NCBI GenBank assembly: GCA_947629025.1
Contig: CANRCC010000002.1
Location: 1-64,000 of the forward strand
Length of the DNA stretch: 64,000 nucleotides
Source of the DNA: an uncultured Bacilli bacterium
Lineage (GTDB): Bacteria > Bacillota_I > Bacilli_A > RF39 > UBA660
Reading direction: 5' to 3'
Below are positions 31,996 to 43,046 of this stretch, in pieces. Made by a program: the position numbers and the translations under genes. A model generated the notes under the pieces. The model was not told the origin of the DNA, made no database searches, and worked only from the letters and a program-made list of their open reading frames with translations. How positions within the stretch are numbered: position 1 is the first letter of the stretch; each line of letters starts with the position of its first letter.

Positions 31996-33549
31996 TTATA
32001 TTTTAGTTTTTTTCTTTTTCATCATTGTTTTAAATTTACATATAATATTTTTTAACATATCCAAATAATAATTAAATTCTTCTTTATTATGAAAAATTAA
32101 TACTACAATAATATTTGGAATTATTAATGTTAATAATACATTAAATAAAATTTGAACTAAATCGTTTCTAAATACTATATTAATACTAGTAATATATGTT
32201 ATAAAACAAGCAATTACTGTAGTAAATAAATATATATATATATCTTTAAAATATTGAATATATTTTTTGTCAAATATTTTCTTATATACTATTTTAGGAT
32301 AAGTATATATGTGTGTTATTAGATATGTCATGATTGTACCCATAAAAACACCTGCAAGACCAAATAATTTTAAAAATATAATTGAAAATGATATATTTAC
32401 AACTGATTCAATAATTGGAACTATTCTATCTTCATAAAATATTCCTGCTGCCTCTTTAAAACTACTTATACATAATTTTGTTATATAAACATAATTATTG
32501 ATTGTTAACGCTAATAATACATATTTTGATAAAATATATTGTTCTCCTACCCAAACTTTAATAAAACTTTCCATAACAACAAATATTCCTACTGAGGATA
32601 TCATTGCTAACCAAAAATTCAAAAACTGCATTTTTTTATATATATCATATACTTTGTCTTTGGACGAAGTTACTATCAAATTACCAACACTTGACTTGAA
32701 TGAAGCAAAAATTTGACCGATTAATGTATTTAATGAATTAATTATCATAAAATAATTTGAATATAAACCAACGTAATTAACTCCTAAAAAAGTAGATATT
32801 ATTAAATTATCAGTCCCTGCAACTAAAAATACTCCTATTTTATGAATGAACAAACCTTTAACTTTTTTTATTATATTATTTACTAAATCTTTTTCTATTT
32901 TACAAACTTGTTTATCCATTAAATATGGATATTTCTTATTAGCAATAAATGTTAATATCAAATTTTCAAGTAATCTCATTAATATTTTAAAACTTAAATA
33001 AAGTAAGTAATTTTTTGAATTTAATAAAATAACTATTTGGATTGAATTTAAAAATACTAGATAAAAAATATGTACTATATCTATTATATAATTTTTTTGA
33101 TTTGCATATAAAATTGATCTCTTATATGTCAACAAATAAGAACAAACAATGTCTATCATAAATAACAAATAAATTATTATAATTATCTTATTAGATATTG
33201 TAGTTTTTCCAACTATTACTGTTAAGAAAGGTATAAGTATTAAACTAAGTAAAAAAATTATTATAGCAATTGCTCTATAGCATTTTTTATAGAATTGCAT
33301 TAATGACTTTATTTGTTCGTTGTCATTTTTTGCAACTGGTTTATACAAATTATATATTATGGCAGAACCAATACCAAGTTCAACTACAGAAAGCATTGAA
33401 AATATATTATTGAATAAACCATTTATTCCAAGATATTCAGTTCCTAAAGTTCGAACAAATATCGCTTGTGATATAAATCCCAAACCCATACTTAAAAAAT
33501 GAACTATCAAAGCGCTTATCATATTTTTAAATGCATTATTTTTTCTCAC
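31996..33549 (-). CDS. polysaccharide flippase / oligosaccharide exporter (Wzx-like)
   Basis: 14-TM-like protein, FVRTLGTEYLGINGLFNNIFSMLSVVELGIGSAIIYNLYKP. Confidence 0.92.
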   Translation of the reverse strand: MRKNNAFKNMISALIVHFLSMGLGFISQAIFVRTLGTEYLGINGLFNNIFSMLSVVELGIGSAIIYNLYKPVAKNDNEQIKSLMQFYKKCYRAIAIIIFLLSLILIPFLTVIVGKTTISNKIIIIIYLLFMIDIVCSYLLTYKRSILYANQKNYIIDIVHIFYLVFLNSIQIVILLNSKNYLLYLSFKILMRLLENLILTFIANKKYPYLMDKQVCKIEKDLVNNIIKKVKGLFIHKIGVFLVAGTDNLIISTFLGVNYVGLYSNYFMIINSLNTLIGQIFASFKSSVGNLIVTSSKDKVYDIYKKMQFLNFWLAMISSVGIFVVMESFIKVWVGEQYILSKYVLLALTINNYVYITKLCISSFKEAAGIFYEDRIVPIIESVVNISFSIIFLKLFGLAGVFMGTIMTYLITHIYTYPKIVYKKIFDKKYIQYFKDIYIYLFTTVIACFITYITSINIVFRNDLVQILFNVLLTLIIPNIIVVLIFHNKEEFNYYLDMLKNIICKFKTMMKKKKTKI

Positions 33550-34441
33550 TATTAATCTCTCCTAAATTACATATAATAGATTTATCATATTCATAATCTT
33601 CTACATCCATTTTACTAGTTTTTTCTGCTTCATTAACATACTTACCATCTATAGGAATTTTTCTAGTTGCTTTTTGAAGATACCATTCATATTCAATATC
33701 TATATGACCTACATCTATTGCTTGATAACCAAGTTTTGCAAGATCTGCTGCCAAAACCGTTGCAGTTGGACCAATTGCCAATAGTATCAATTTATCTTTA
33801 TCAATTTTTTTAGCTTCTTGTAAAATTTTTGTATATATATCAAAAGCATTTATAGCGGGAACTAAAATTCTTTCTATATTTTTACAATTATCAAATAAAT
33901 CATTACCAACACCCATTCTTGTTAGTTGACCTTCAATTATAACAATATTTCTATCATTCCAAATTTCTTTAATTTTATCTAATCTTCCACGTGCATTTGT
34001 CTTATCTTTATATTCAATATACCATCTAGTAAAATTTGTATCACCATATTCATAATTACTATCTATTAATTTTTTTATTTTTTTGCCATACCATCTAACA
34101 AAATTTTTCCAAAATCGTTTTGAACTTTTTGTATATTCACTAACATTATTAAGACCTCTTGGTATACAAATAAGTAAATTATCATTTCTATTTTTTAGTG
34201 TCTTTAACAATTTTTCAGATAATTCTGTACTATTTTTTTGAAAAGAGTGTTGTTCTATATTTAATATCCATTTAAATTCACCATCACCAAACCTTGAAAC
34301 AGATTTCTTTTCGCTTATTATTTTATCTATTGTATCATTTTCAGATAAAATATTAAATTTATTTTTTTTTGTAAAATTATAATAAAAATAATTATTATAA
34401 ATATCTTTTATAAATTGTGGAATTTTATTCTTTATATTCAT
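33536..34441 (-). CDS. GT-D fold (DUF1792-type) glycosyltransferase
   Basis: SVSRFGDGEFKWIL, CIPRGLNNV, GPTATVLAADLAKLGYQAIDVGHIDIEYEW. Confidence 0.88.
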   Translation of the reverse strand: MNIKNKIPQFIKDIYNNYFYYNFTKKNKFNILSENDTIDKIISEKKSVSRFGDGEFKWILNIEQHSFQKNSTELSEKLLKTLKNRNDNLLICIPRGLNNVSEYTKSSKRFWKNFVRWYGKKIKKLIDSNYEYGDTNFTRWYIEYKDKTNARGRLDKIKEIWNDRNIVIIEGQLTRMGVGNDLFDNCKNIERILVPAINAFDIYTKILQEAKKIDKDKLILLAIGPTATVLAADLAKLGYQAIDVGHIDIEYEWYLQKATRKIPIDGKYVNEAEKTSKMDVEDYEYDKSIICNLGEINSEKK

Positions 34442-35331
34442 AGTTCATTTCTCCCATTTAACCATTTAAAGTAAATTTTAGTAAATAAAAGTTTAAGAAA
34501 AGAAAGATATGATATTTTTGAAAATGGTTTTCTAATTAAAATATTTTTATACTCTATATATGCTTTTTTCTTCATATTATTTATTAAATACAAAGATATC
34601 AATTGTTTACTAAAATTACATTCAACATCATCAATTTGTTTTTTTGAATCTAGTCTATCATAATTATTTCTACACCAATCGCGATAAACTAATATACCTC
34701 TAATATTGCTTAACTTTGTTCCACTAATCCCACTTTCACTATTGTGCGAATTAAATATTACAAGTTTTTCTGGAACTTTAATTACATTGTACCCTTGAAG
34801 AAGAATTTTTAAGACAACTATTGAATCTTGCTTTGATGGTGAATCTTCAAAATAGTTTATTTCTTCAAAAACTTTTTTTGGAACTAACCAAAATGATGTT
34901 GGTGCAATACAACCAAGCATTTGTTGATATATTAAATTTTGATTATAATCAACACTTTTCTCATTGCAAAATACAAGTCCAATATTTTCCTTTTCATGTT
35001 GTTTATACAACTTATATTGTTTTTCTATTTTATCATTTGTATATTCATCATCGTCATCCAAAAATGCAATAAATTTTCCCTTTGCTCTTTTTATTCCTTC
35101 ATTTCTAGCAAGTGCACCACCAAGATTTTTTTTATTTTTTATATAAATAATATTATTGTATTTTTTTACTATACTTTCTGTTTTTCTTCTCTCATCAACA
35201 TTATCAGCATTATCATCTACAACTATTATTTCAATATTCTTATATGTTTGATTTATAATACTTTTAATAGCATTTTCTATAAGATTTGATCTCTTATACG
35301 TTGTTATAATAATTGTAATTAAATCATTCAA
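34438..35331 (-). CDS. glycosyltransferase family 2
   Basis: ITIIITTYKRSNLIENAIKSIINQTYKNIEIIVVDDNA, AFLDDDDEY. Confidence 0.94.
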   Translation of the reverse strand: MNDLITIIITTYKRSNLIENAIKSIINQTYKNIEIIVVDDNADNVDERRKTESIVKKYNNIIYIKNKKNLGGALARNEGIKRAKGKFIAFLDDDDEYTNDKIEKQYKLYKQHEKENIGLVFCNEKSVDYNQNLIYQQMLGCIAPTSFWLVPKKVFEEINYFEDSPSKQDSIVVLKILLQGYNVIKVPEKLVIFNSHNSESGISGTKLSNIRGILVYRDWCRNNYDRLDSKKQIDDVECNFSKQLISLYLINNMKKKAYIEYKNILIRKPFSKISYLSFLKLLFTKIYFKWLNGRNEL

Positions 35332-35362
35332 ATTTCATCCCACCTTATTTTTTTCATTATAA

Positions 35363-36250
35363 TTATTTAAATATATTAAAGAAAAACTTTGGTATTTTCA
35401 TTATATAAAATATAAGTGCGATTGGTGATAAAATAATATATAAAATCTTATTTTTATAACACTTAAACTTATTATGTATGTGCATTTTATTGCACCAAAT
35501 TATATATAATATTGTCCATCCAACTTTCTTTTTAATATTTATTGCAGTTTCTGAAGCAGATTTTAGTGATAATGAATATCCAATTGGATTATTTAATTTA
35601 AGAGTATTTGAATTATTACTATAACCATTTTTCTGATACTCACAGTAATAAAGTTTTTCCTTAATTAATAAAAATTTATATTTTTGGTCTATTTTATCAA
35701 AAACAACATTTTCATAAATAAATTTTTCATTTAGAATTTCTGGAAAAAGGTATTCCTTTAAAATTTTTGTTTTATATAATCTTAATGTATCACCTTTGAA
35801 ATTGTATTTTTGATATAATTCAATTCCACTACAATATTTAATGTTAGGTAAATTATTCCCTATAACCCTAGAAGTCTTCATATCAAATTTATTTCCTATA
35901 ATTCCACATACAGTGTCTAAATTATCGATTTGTTTAATATATTTTTCTAAAGTAGATATAGTCTCATTTGATAAACAATCATCAGAATCTAGTATAAAAA
36001 AATAATCAGTTGTACATAACTTTACTGCTGCATTATAAGCACGATGTTTTCCTCCATTTTGTTGATAATGATAAATGATTTCAAATGGCGATATATCCTT
36101 AATTTTATTAATCCATTTTTTTGTTGTATCTGTTGATCCATCATCTACAACAAGCCACTTGAATTTTTTATTTGTTTGATTGCACAATGACTCATAAAGT
36201 CTTTTCAATAATTTTTCTCTATTATATGTCGGGGTAAAAATTGTTATCAT
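35363..36250 (-). CDS. glycosyltransferase family 2
   Basis: MITIFTPTYNREKLLKRLYESLCNQTNKKFKWLVVDDGSTD; start at Met after the aaaggagg RBS. Confidence 0.93.
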   Translation of the reverse strand: MITIFTPTYNREKLLKRLYESLCNQTNKKFKWLVVDDGSTDTTKKWINKIKDISPFEIIYHYQQNGGKHRAYNAAVKLCTTDYFFILDSDDCLSNETISTLEKYIKQIDNLDTVCGIIGNKFDMKTSRVIGNNLPNIKYCSGIELYQKYNFKGDTLRLYKTKILKEYLFPEILNEKFIYENVVFDKIDQKYKFLLIKEKLYYCEYQKNGYSNNSNTLKLNNPIGYSLSLKSASETAINIKKKVGWTILYIIWCNKMHIHNKFKCYKNKILYIILSPIALIFYIMKIPKFFFNIFK

Positions 36251-37347
36251 GTTATTTTTTCCTCCTTTATATATCGACCCATTATCATAAATATATATAT
36301 ATATATTTGCGTTTCTGCCCATAAACCAATATTTTCAAAAAATCCAATTGTAAAAACTGCCATTAATCCATATACTATTTCTTTTCGATTTAACACTATA
36401 ATATTGTTTATTAAATATTTAAAATATAATATAAATGTTATAATACCAAAATTATAATAGATTCCCATAAACCAATTATGGCAATTATTAATTAATCCTA
36501 TATTAGTTGCATAATTTGTCCCTAAGCCAAACAAATAGCCAGATTTTGTAGTTTTAAATGCCTCTAAAATTGAATACCATAATTTTTCTCTTCCAGTATA
36601 TAATCTTTTTTCCATAAATGGTATTGTAAAATTAATGTTATTAATATACATATATACAATAATTAAAGGAACAAGTGCACCAATTATAGTCAATATATAC
36701 AATATACTTTTTCTATATCTAAAAATTAATTTGCTAATGATAGGAATATAACATAAAATTATATAAATTAGCATAGCTATCAATGCAGATCTACAATTAG
36801 TCATGTTTATACCATATATTGTTATAATAATTAAAATTACTGATAAAATTCTCTTCTTATTGTCTTTCAACCAACTATGAATTACTACAAAGTTTATAAA
36901 CAAAAATATTCCAACAGAATTTGGATTTACCTTAAACGTCATATCTAAATATTGATTCCAAACATCAAAAGATAGCCAAAAATTATATAGATATATAATT
37001 GTACAAATAAGATATATAAATTTTATATGTTGCTTATTTGGTATTAATGTAGTAAATATAAGTATTCCCATTATAAAATTAAGAGAATTAATTAAACTTC
37101 CTAAACCACCTTTTGCAAAAATAATTGACAAAAGTAATAATGATGATATGATAATTGAAAATGTAAAATTTTTAGAATTCAGTTTTAAATCTTTATAATT
37201 ATTAAAAAATAAAATTAAAAACACGATAAAACTTACCAATATATTTAATAATAAACTAGAAATTGTAGGAATAATTATTGAAAATAATAACAATAAAAAA
37301 TATAAATAAAACAAAACACTATTTATTTTTTCTTTTTTTAAACTCAT
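36247..37347 (-). CDS. O-antigen polymerase/ligase-like (Wzy-like) membrane protein
   Basis: Multi-TM with long loop and LFGLGTNYATNIGLINNCHNWFMGIYYNFG. Confidence 0.82.
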   Translation of the reverse strand: MSLKKEKINSVLFYLYFLLLLFSIIIPTISSLLLNILVSFIVFLILFFNNYKDLKLNSKNFTFSIIISSLLLLSIIFAKGGLGSLINSLNFIMGILIFTTLIPNKQHIKFIYLICTIIYLYNFWLSFDVWNQYLDMTFKVNPNSVGIFLFINFVVIHSWLKDNKKRILSVILIIITIYGINMTNCRSALIAMLIYIILCYIPIISKLIFRYRKSILYILTIIGALVPLIIVYMYINNINFTIPFMEKRLYTGREKLWYSILEAFKTTKSGYLFGLGTNYATNIGLINNCHNWFMGIYYNFGIITFILYFKYLINNIIVLNRKEIVYGLMAVFTIGFFENIGLWAETQIYIYIFMIMGRYIKEEKIT

Positions 37348-37351
37348 ATAA

Positions 37352-38317
37352 TCAGTCCCTTTCTATTTTTTTTAATAGTTGTAAGCTTCTATTTTCCCAT
37401 GAACATATTGATTTATCATATGTAATATTGCTTTTATTTTTTATTTTTAGTTTTATTTTGTTAGCAATCTCATCTACATCTTCAACGTTTTTTATTATAT
37501 CATTATAACCCACATTTTTCAAAATACTTAAAGCTCCAATATTTTTTGATATTAATATATCGCAGCCACAACTCAAAGCTTCAACAACTGAAAGTCCAAA
37601 TGTTTCAAAAAAACTATTTTGAATATATAAATCTGACTGGCACATTTTACTTAGTACTTCATCATGGGATAATGATTCATAATAATCAACAAACGAATAA
37701 TTTCTTATTTTATTACCATATTCCTCATCTTTTCCAATAACAATAAATTTTAAATTTTTCTTATTTATTTTTTTTATTGCTTCACATAATATCAAATTAT
37801 TTTTATTTTTAGAACCCCCACCTATAGAAATAATTGTAAAATAATTAGAATCTTTTAGTATCTTGTTTGATATATTTCCAATTTGAACACCATTATTAAC
37901 ATATTCAAATTTTAATTTCAAATCAGGTAATTTAACTTTCATGTATTTACAAAACATTTTTGAAACACATATTACTTTATTTACTTTACTTAATAGTTTA
38001 TATTCAATTACTGATTTTTCAGTTGAATTGATTCCTTTTTTTTCTAATTCTTCTTTAACATATCCATGCATTATATAAATAGTCTTTTTATGAAAAATAT
38101 TTGAAATTTTAATCATATAATAGTTTAATTTTGAAAAACCTGATACAACAATTATATTTCTAAATGGTAAATTTAAAATAAAATTGATTATTCTAGGAAT
38201 TTTTTTATTATTAAAATAAAATACAGCTTTATCTTTTAAATAAGGATAATATGACTTATTAACAATTGCTGGTCCAGTATTATTTATCATATCACCTATC
38301 CAATATATTTTTTTCAT
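37352..38317 (-). CDS. glycosyltransferase (GT4-like)
   Basis: ISIGGGSKNKNNLILCEAI, IQNSFFETFGLSVVEALSCGCDILISKN. Confidence 0.9.
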   Translation of the reverse strand: MKKIYWIGDMINNTGPAIVNKSYYPYLKDKAVFYFNNKKIPRIINFILNLPFRNIIVVSGFSKLNYYMIKISNIFHKKTIYIMHGYVKEELEKKGINSTEKSVIEYKLLSKVNKVICVSKMFCKYMKVKLPDLKLKFEYVNNGVQIGNISNKILKDSNYFTIISIGGGSKNKNNLILCEAIKKINKKNLKFIVIGKDEEYGNKIRNYSFVDYYESLSHDEVLSKMCQSDLYIQNSFFETFGLSVVEALSCGCDILISKNIGALSILKNVGYNDIIKNVEDVDEIANKIKLKIKNKSNITYDKSICSWENRSLQLLKKIERD

Positions 38318-39101
38318 TTTTTATATACTCCTTATAATCCTTAACACCATTAAACATATATTTAATAGCATTTAAAGTTGTAACATTATTAATATACAAT
38401 GATTTTTTTCTAAAAGCAAATAGCAAAATTAATAATGGATATATTAAATTTGATATTCGATAAAAAACAGCTCCTTTTGAAAGAAAATATTCATAATTAT
38501 AACCCTTAAACCATTTGGAATTATTCAGAAAATGTAGTTCTCCAATCTCGATAGGGACAAAATAAATTTTCATTTTTTTACGTAAGCAATCAGATAAAAA
38601 TATATTTTCTTCTCCCATAAAATACTTACTACCAGAGCCAAAATTTTCATCAAATAATATGTTATTATTCTTTATGCTAGATGACTTTACTGTTAATTGA
38701 ACAGATGATATTTTTAATGATTGAAAAAAATTAATTTTAGATACTTTATATTTAATTTTCCTATTAATGTTTTTTACTATAAATGCAATTGCATCTGCAT
38801 CATCATATTTTTCATATGCTGATATTATTTTACTTTCCAAATCATCAACATATGACATATCATCATCTGAAAATAATAAAATTTCATCTGTACTATTTTT
38901 TAATGCTAAATTTCTACTTTTGCTTAAACCTCTGTCATTTACAGAAATAATCTTGGAATTTTTATAAGAATCATTAGTAAGTTTTATTTTTTTATTTAAT
39001 ACCTGATTAACAATGACATAATTACATTTAATATTCATTTTTTCAATTTTTTTTATTGGATTAGAATCATTCATTATTGAAAGCAAAACTTGTAATCTCA
39101 T
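38292..39101 (-). CDS. glycosyltransferase family 2-like
   Basis: DRGLSKSRNLALKNSTDEILLFSDDDMSYVDD. Confidence 0.85.
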   Translation of the reverse strand: MRLQVLLSIMNDSNPIKKIEKMNIKCNYVIVNQVLNKKIKLTNDSYKNSKIISVNDRGLSKSRNLALKNSTDEILLFSDDDMSYVDDLESKIISAYEKYDDADAIAFIVKNINRKIKYKVSKINFFQSLKISSVQLTVKSSSIKNNNILFDENFGSGSKYFMGEENIFLSDCLRKKMKIYFVPIEIGELHFLNNSKWFKGYNYEYFLSKGAVFYRISNLIYPLLILLFAFRKKSLYINNVTTLNAIKYMFNGVKDYKEYIKNEKNILDR

Positions 39102-39132
39102 ATTATCACTTTCCTTTATAATTTTAAAATTA

Positions 39133-40074
39133 TTAAATTAAATCTCTTAAATTTATCAAATTTCCTAATTCAAGAGCAAAATCATCTGGTGTGATTTTTT
39201 GATAACCTGAAGCATGATAAAATGTTATTTCTCCAAAATAAATTTTGTTATCAAAACAATAAAAATCAATCCTTGCATGTGGATAACCTGCTGATAATTT
39301 TTCTGCATATTTTATCATTTTTGATATATTTTTTCCTCTTTCCTCAGTAATTGATTTCTTAATTGGATAATTAATTTGTACATTTCTTCTATAACCATCT
39401 CGTGTATATATATTTCTTTTATAACTTGAATTTTTTATACCATTAACAACAGAATCATAGTCTACTGAAAAGCAGTGTACTTTTCCATTAAAGCAAAAAA
39501 ATCTATAATCTACAGGTGGCACACCATTTGATGGTTTCAATAATTCTTCACAAATTATCCTATTTTTTACTCCCTTGTATGCCCATTCTTTACCATATTT
39601 ATAATAATCTGTCTTCATCCATAATTTAAATCTTCTTTTCATTTTTCTTATTTCTTTTTTAGTTTTTGAAGTACATATATAATTAAAAGAACTACCATTT
39701 GTCAATTTTAAGATGAATTCGTTTGGCAATTTTGAAAAATCAATATCATCAAAATTTTCCCATACACCATAATTTTTAGTTAATATATTATTTCCTATTT
39801 TTTGTTCAACAGTTTTTCTTACTTCATATTTATCAACATCTTTATGCATTTGATCATTATGATAATACAATTTAAGCCATTGAATCTTTTCATTAAATGT
39901 CTTTGGATTTTCAATATTTAACGATTTTCCAGTTCTTTTCTTATATTGTTTTTTTATATATTCCTCATCTGAATAAAAATTTGATACAAATGCATCAATG
40001 CGCATATGAAGAACTTTTAATTTTATACCTAGCCAATCCCATTTTTTTATTATTTTTTTAATTTTTTTTATCAT
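39133..40074 (-). CDS. TupA-like ATP-grasp family protein in polysaccharide locus
   Basis: PKTFNEKIQWLKLYYHNDQMHKDVDKYEVRKTVEQKIG, ARIDFYCFDNKIYFGEITFYHASGYQKITP. Confidence 0.88.
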   Translation of the reverse strand: MIKKIKKIIKKWDWLGIKLKVLHMRIDAFVSNFYSDEEYIKKQYKKRTGKSLNIENPKTFNEKIQWLKLYYHNDQMHKDVDKYEVRKTVEQKIGNNILTKNYGVWENFDDIDFSKLPNEFILKLTNGSSFNYICTSKTKKEIRKMKRRFKLWMKTDYYKYGKEWAYKGVKNRIICEELLKPSNGVPPVDYRFFCFNGKVHCFSVDYDSVVNGIKNSSYKRNIYTRDGYRRNVQINYPIKKSITEERGKNISKMIKYAEKLSAGYPHARIDFYCFDNKIYFGEITFYHASGYQKITPDDFALELGNLINLRDLI

Positions 40075-40075
40075 T

Positions 40076-40849
40076 TTATATCCTCCTTCTTAAAGCATTT
40101 ATACAATAAAAGCAAAAATTATAAAAACTATAAAAAATATTTAAATTTTCTACATTTCTATACAAATTCCATGTTCTTTTTAATGCTATTAATTTGTTAG
40201 ATGATAGTGTTTTTTCTGATCTTCGATAAAAAGAAAGTATTTCATTTATTCCATAAGCATAATCCACCTTTTTTAATACTTTCCACCAAGTTGCCGTGTC
40301 CTGACCTCGTCTTATATTGGGCATATAAATGTCTTTTTTTTCTATTTTATTCATATCAAACATAACAGTACTTGTCCAAATAGTTGTATTTTTTAAAGCT
40401 TGCTTATAATTAATCTTTTGTGGAACATAGACTTTTTTACCTTTAGGGATTCCATTTTCGTCTGTAAACTCATAACCTGTAAATGAGAAAATACAATTAT
40501 TTTTTTTCATAAAACTAAATTGTTTTTTTAATTTTTCTTTATCCCATAAATCATCTGCATCTAAAAAACATATATATCTGCCATTAGCATTTTTTATTCC
40601 ATTATTTCTAGTAATCGCAGCTCCTGAATTTTCTTTATTTAATAATAACTTAATCCTATCATCTTTACTTGCATATTTTTTTATAATATTGACACTATTA
40701 TCATCCGAACAATCATCAATTAATAATAATTCCCAATTTTTGTATGTTTGGTTAACTACAGTTTTTATTGTATCTAATATATATTTTTCTGCATTATACA
40801 CTGGAACAATTATGCTTATTAAATCCTTTTCTATAAATCTTTTCTCCAT
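40076..40849 (-). CDS. glycosyltransferase family 2
   Basis: ISIIVPVYNAEKYILDTIKTVVNQTYKNWELLLIDDCSDDNS, CFLDADDLWD. Confidence 0.95.
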   Translation of the reverse strand: MEKRFIEKDLISIIVPVYNAEKYILDTIKTVVNQTYKNWELLLIDDCSDDNSVNIIKKYASKDDRIKLLLNKENSGAAITRNNGIKNANGRYICFLDADDLWDKEKLKKQFSFMKKNNCIFSFTGYEFTDENGIPKGKKVYVPQKINYKQALKNTTIWTSTVMFDMNKIEKKDIYMPNIRRGQDTATWWKVLKKVDYAYGINEILSFYRRSEKTLSSNKLIALKRTWNLYRNVENLNIFYSFYNFCFYCINALRRRI

Positions 40850-40928
40850 AATTTTTCTCCCACAAAAAAAATAAAATCTATCTTCAGATTTTATTTTATC
40901 ATATATTGTGACATTTTTCTACATTAAT

Positions 40929-41642
40929 TCATTTATTTTGTTTTTTTAATGCCTCTATTTCTTCTTTGATACCCATTTTATTTATATAGGCATGTTCTTT
41001 TCTAAATACTGTTTTAATCGTTCTATATATTATTTTCATATCAAGTATTAATGATATATCTCTAACATACATTAAATCAATATTTATTTTATCAATTATT
41101 GATATACCATTTCTTCCATTTACTTGAGCTAATCCAGTAACACCAGGAAGAACATCACATCTATGTTTTTGAATTTCATTCATATTTTCATAATACTCTG
41201 GTATCCAAGGTCTTGGACCAACAAATGTCATCTCACCTTTAAATATATTTATTAATTGTGGTAATTCATCTAATGAAGTTTTTCTTAAAAATTTACCTAC
41301 TTTAGTAAATTCATCTTCTTTACTAAAATCTCTAACATCATTATTTATTTTCATTGATCTAAATTTAATCAATTTAAAGTTTTTACCATTTTTACCCGTT
41401 CTCTCTTGTTTAAAAAATATTGTATCCTTATCTCCTGATAATATAAATAAAATTTTAATAATTATTGAAATTGGTAATAATAATATAAGCCCAATTGCAC
41501 TTATTATAATATCGCAAAATCTTTTAAATATATTATAAATACTTTTTGATAACTTTTTTAAACTAACACCCTTAGAGTAACCTTTGTTATATAAATCTAC
41601 ATATGTATTATCATTAACTAATACTGCTTCATTATTATCCAT
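40929..41642 (-). CDS. undecaprenyl-phosphate sugar-1-phosphate transferase (priming glycosyltransferase)
   Basis: FFKQERTGKNGKNFKLIKFRSMK, TSLDELPQLINIFKGEMTFVGPRPWIPEY, GVTGLAQVNGRN. Confidence 0.95.
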   Translation of the reverse strand: MDNNEAVLVNDNTYVDLYNKGYSKGVSLKKLSKSIYNIFKRFCDIIISAIGLILLLPISIIIKILFILSGDKDTIFFKQERTGKNGKNFKLIKFRSMKINNDVRDFSKEDEFTKVGKFLRKTSLDELPQLINIFKGEMTFVGPRPWIPEYYENMNEIQKHRCDVLPGVTGLAQVNGRNGISIIDKINIDLMYVRDISLILDMKIIYRTIKTVFRKEHAYINKMGIKEEIEALKKQNK

Positions 41643-41822
41643 ATTTATAACTCCCCTCAAATTCGAGTTCATATTATAACATTAAAAATTATATTTTGCA
41701 AATATTTATATATAGAAAAAAATTCCAGTATGCACATAAAACTATTTTTCTATCATATACACTAATAGTATATACTTTTTATAGGCAAAATGTCAATAAA
41801 AAATAATAATCAGTTTACACTA

Positions 41823-42989
41823 TTAATCCCTAACAAAAATATCTCTAGTGTATATTTTATCAATACTATCTTTTATTTCATCTTCTATTCTATTTGCAAC
41901 AATTACATCACTCATCATTTTAAATTTTTCTAGATCATTTACGATTTCAAAATTTTTATATGTATTTGAATTTAAAGTTGGTTCATATATTATTACTTTA
42001 AAATTCTTTTCATAAAGTATATTCATTATATCTTGTATTGCGCTTGCTCTAAAATTATCTGAATCTGATTTCATAGTTAATCTATATATTCCTATAGTAT
42101 TAGGATTATTTTTAATAATCATATTAGCAATATGTTTTTTTCTAGTATCATTTGAACTAACAATAGCACTTATTATATCATTTGGTATATCTTTATAGTT
42201 TGCTAATAATTGTTTTGTATCTTTTGGTAAACAATATCCTCCATAACCAAAAGATGGATTATTATAATAATTACCTATTCTTGGATCTAAACAAATACCA
42301 TCAATTATATCTTTAGTATTTAAATTATTAACTTCTGCATATGTATCTAATTCATTAAAAAATGCTACTCTAAGTGCAAGAAAAGTATTAGCAAATAATT
42401 TTATTGCTTCTGCTTCAGTAGAATCAGTAAACTTAATTTCAATATCTTTTTTTATTGCTCCTTCTTTAAGTAAATTTGCAAATTCTATTGCTCTATCACT
42501 TTTTTCTCCTACTATTATTCTAGATGGATATAAATTATCATATAATGCTTTTCCTTCTCTTAAAAATTCTGGAGAAAACATTATATTATCAATATTATAT
42601 TTTTCTTTTATATTTTTGATAAATCCAACAGGTATTGTTGATTTTATAACAATTGTAGTATCTATTTTCATATCAATTATGTTTTTTATAACTTCTTCAA
42701 CACTAGATGTGTCAAAAGAATTAGTAACATCATCATAATTAGTTGGTGTACTTACTATGATATATTTTGCATTAGTAAAAGCTTCCTTATAATCTAATGT
42801 TGCTCTTAAATTTAATTTTTTATTTTTAAGATAATCTTCTATTTCTTTGTCCTTTATTGGTGAAATGTGATTATTAATCATATTTATTTTTTCTTCTACT
42901 ATATCAAAGGCAACTACTTCATTATTTTGTGCTAATAATGTTGCTATCGATAATCCGACATATCCTGTTCCAGCTACTGCTACTTTCAT
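41823..42989 (-). CDS. UDP-glucose 6-dehydrogenase-like nucleotide sugar dehydrogenase
   Basis: [59 protein letters not shown]. Confidence 0.95.
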   Translation of the reverse strand: MKVAVAGTGYVGLSIATLLAQNNEVVAFDIVEEKINMINNHISPIKDKEIEDYLKNKKLNLRATLDYKEAFTNAKYIIVSTPTNYDDVTNSFDTSSVEEVIKNIIDMKIDTTIVIKSTIPVGFIKNIKEKYNIDNIMFSPEFLREGKALYDNLYPSRIIVGEKSDRAIEFANLLKEGAIKKDIEIKFTDSTEAEAIKLFANTFLALRVAFFNELDTYAEVNNLNTKDIIDGICLDPRIGNYYNNPSFGYGGYCLPKDTKQLLANYKDIPNDIISAIVSSNDTRKKHIANMIIKNNPNTIGIYRLTMKSDSDNFRASAIQDIMNILYEKNFKVIIYEPTLNSNTYKNFEIVNDLEKFKMMSDVIVANRIEDEIKDSIDKIYTRDIFVRD

Positions 42990-43046
42990 AAAAAAACACC
43001 TCACAGTAGTTTATTATAGCATTAAATATTAACTGTATCAATAAAA

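Noticed and set aside
34821-35289. Three overlapping + strand ORFs
   Set aside because: All antisense to a clear family 2 glycosyltransferase; no RBS or domain.
36285-36306. TA dinucleotide run near 36.3 kb considered as a phase-variation repeat
   Set aside because: Lies in the coding end of the Wzy-like gene in a very AT-rich genome; the frame is intact and the run is short, so no clear contingency signal.
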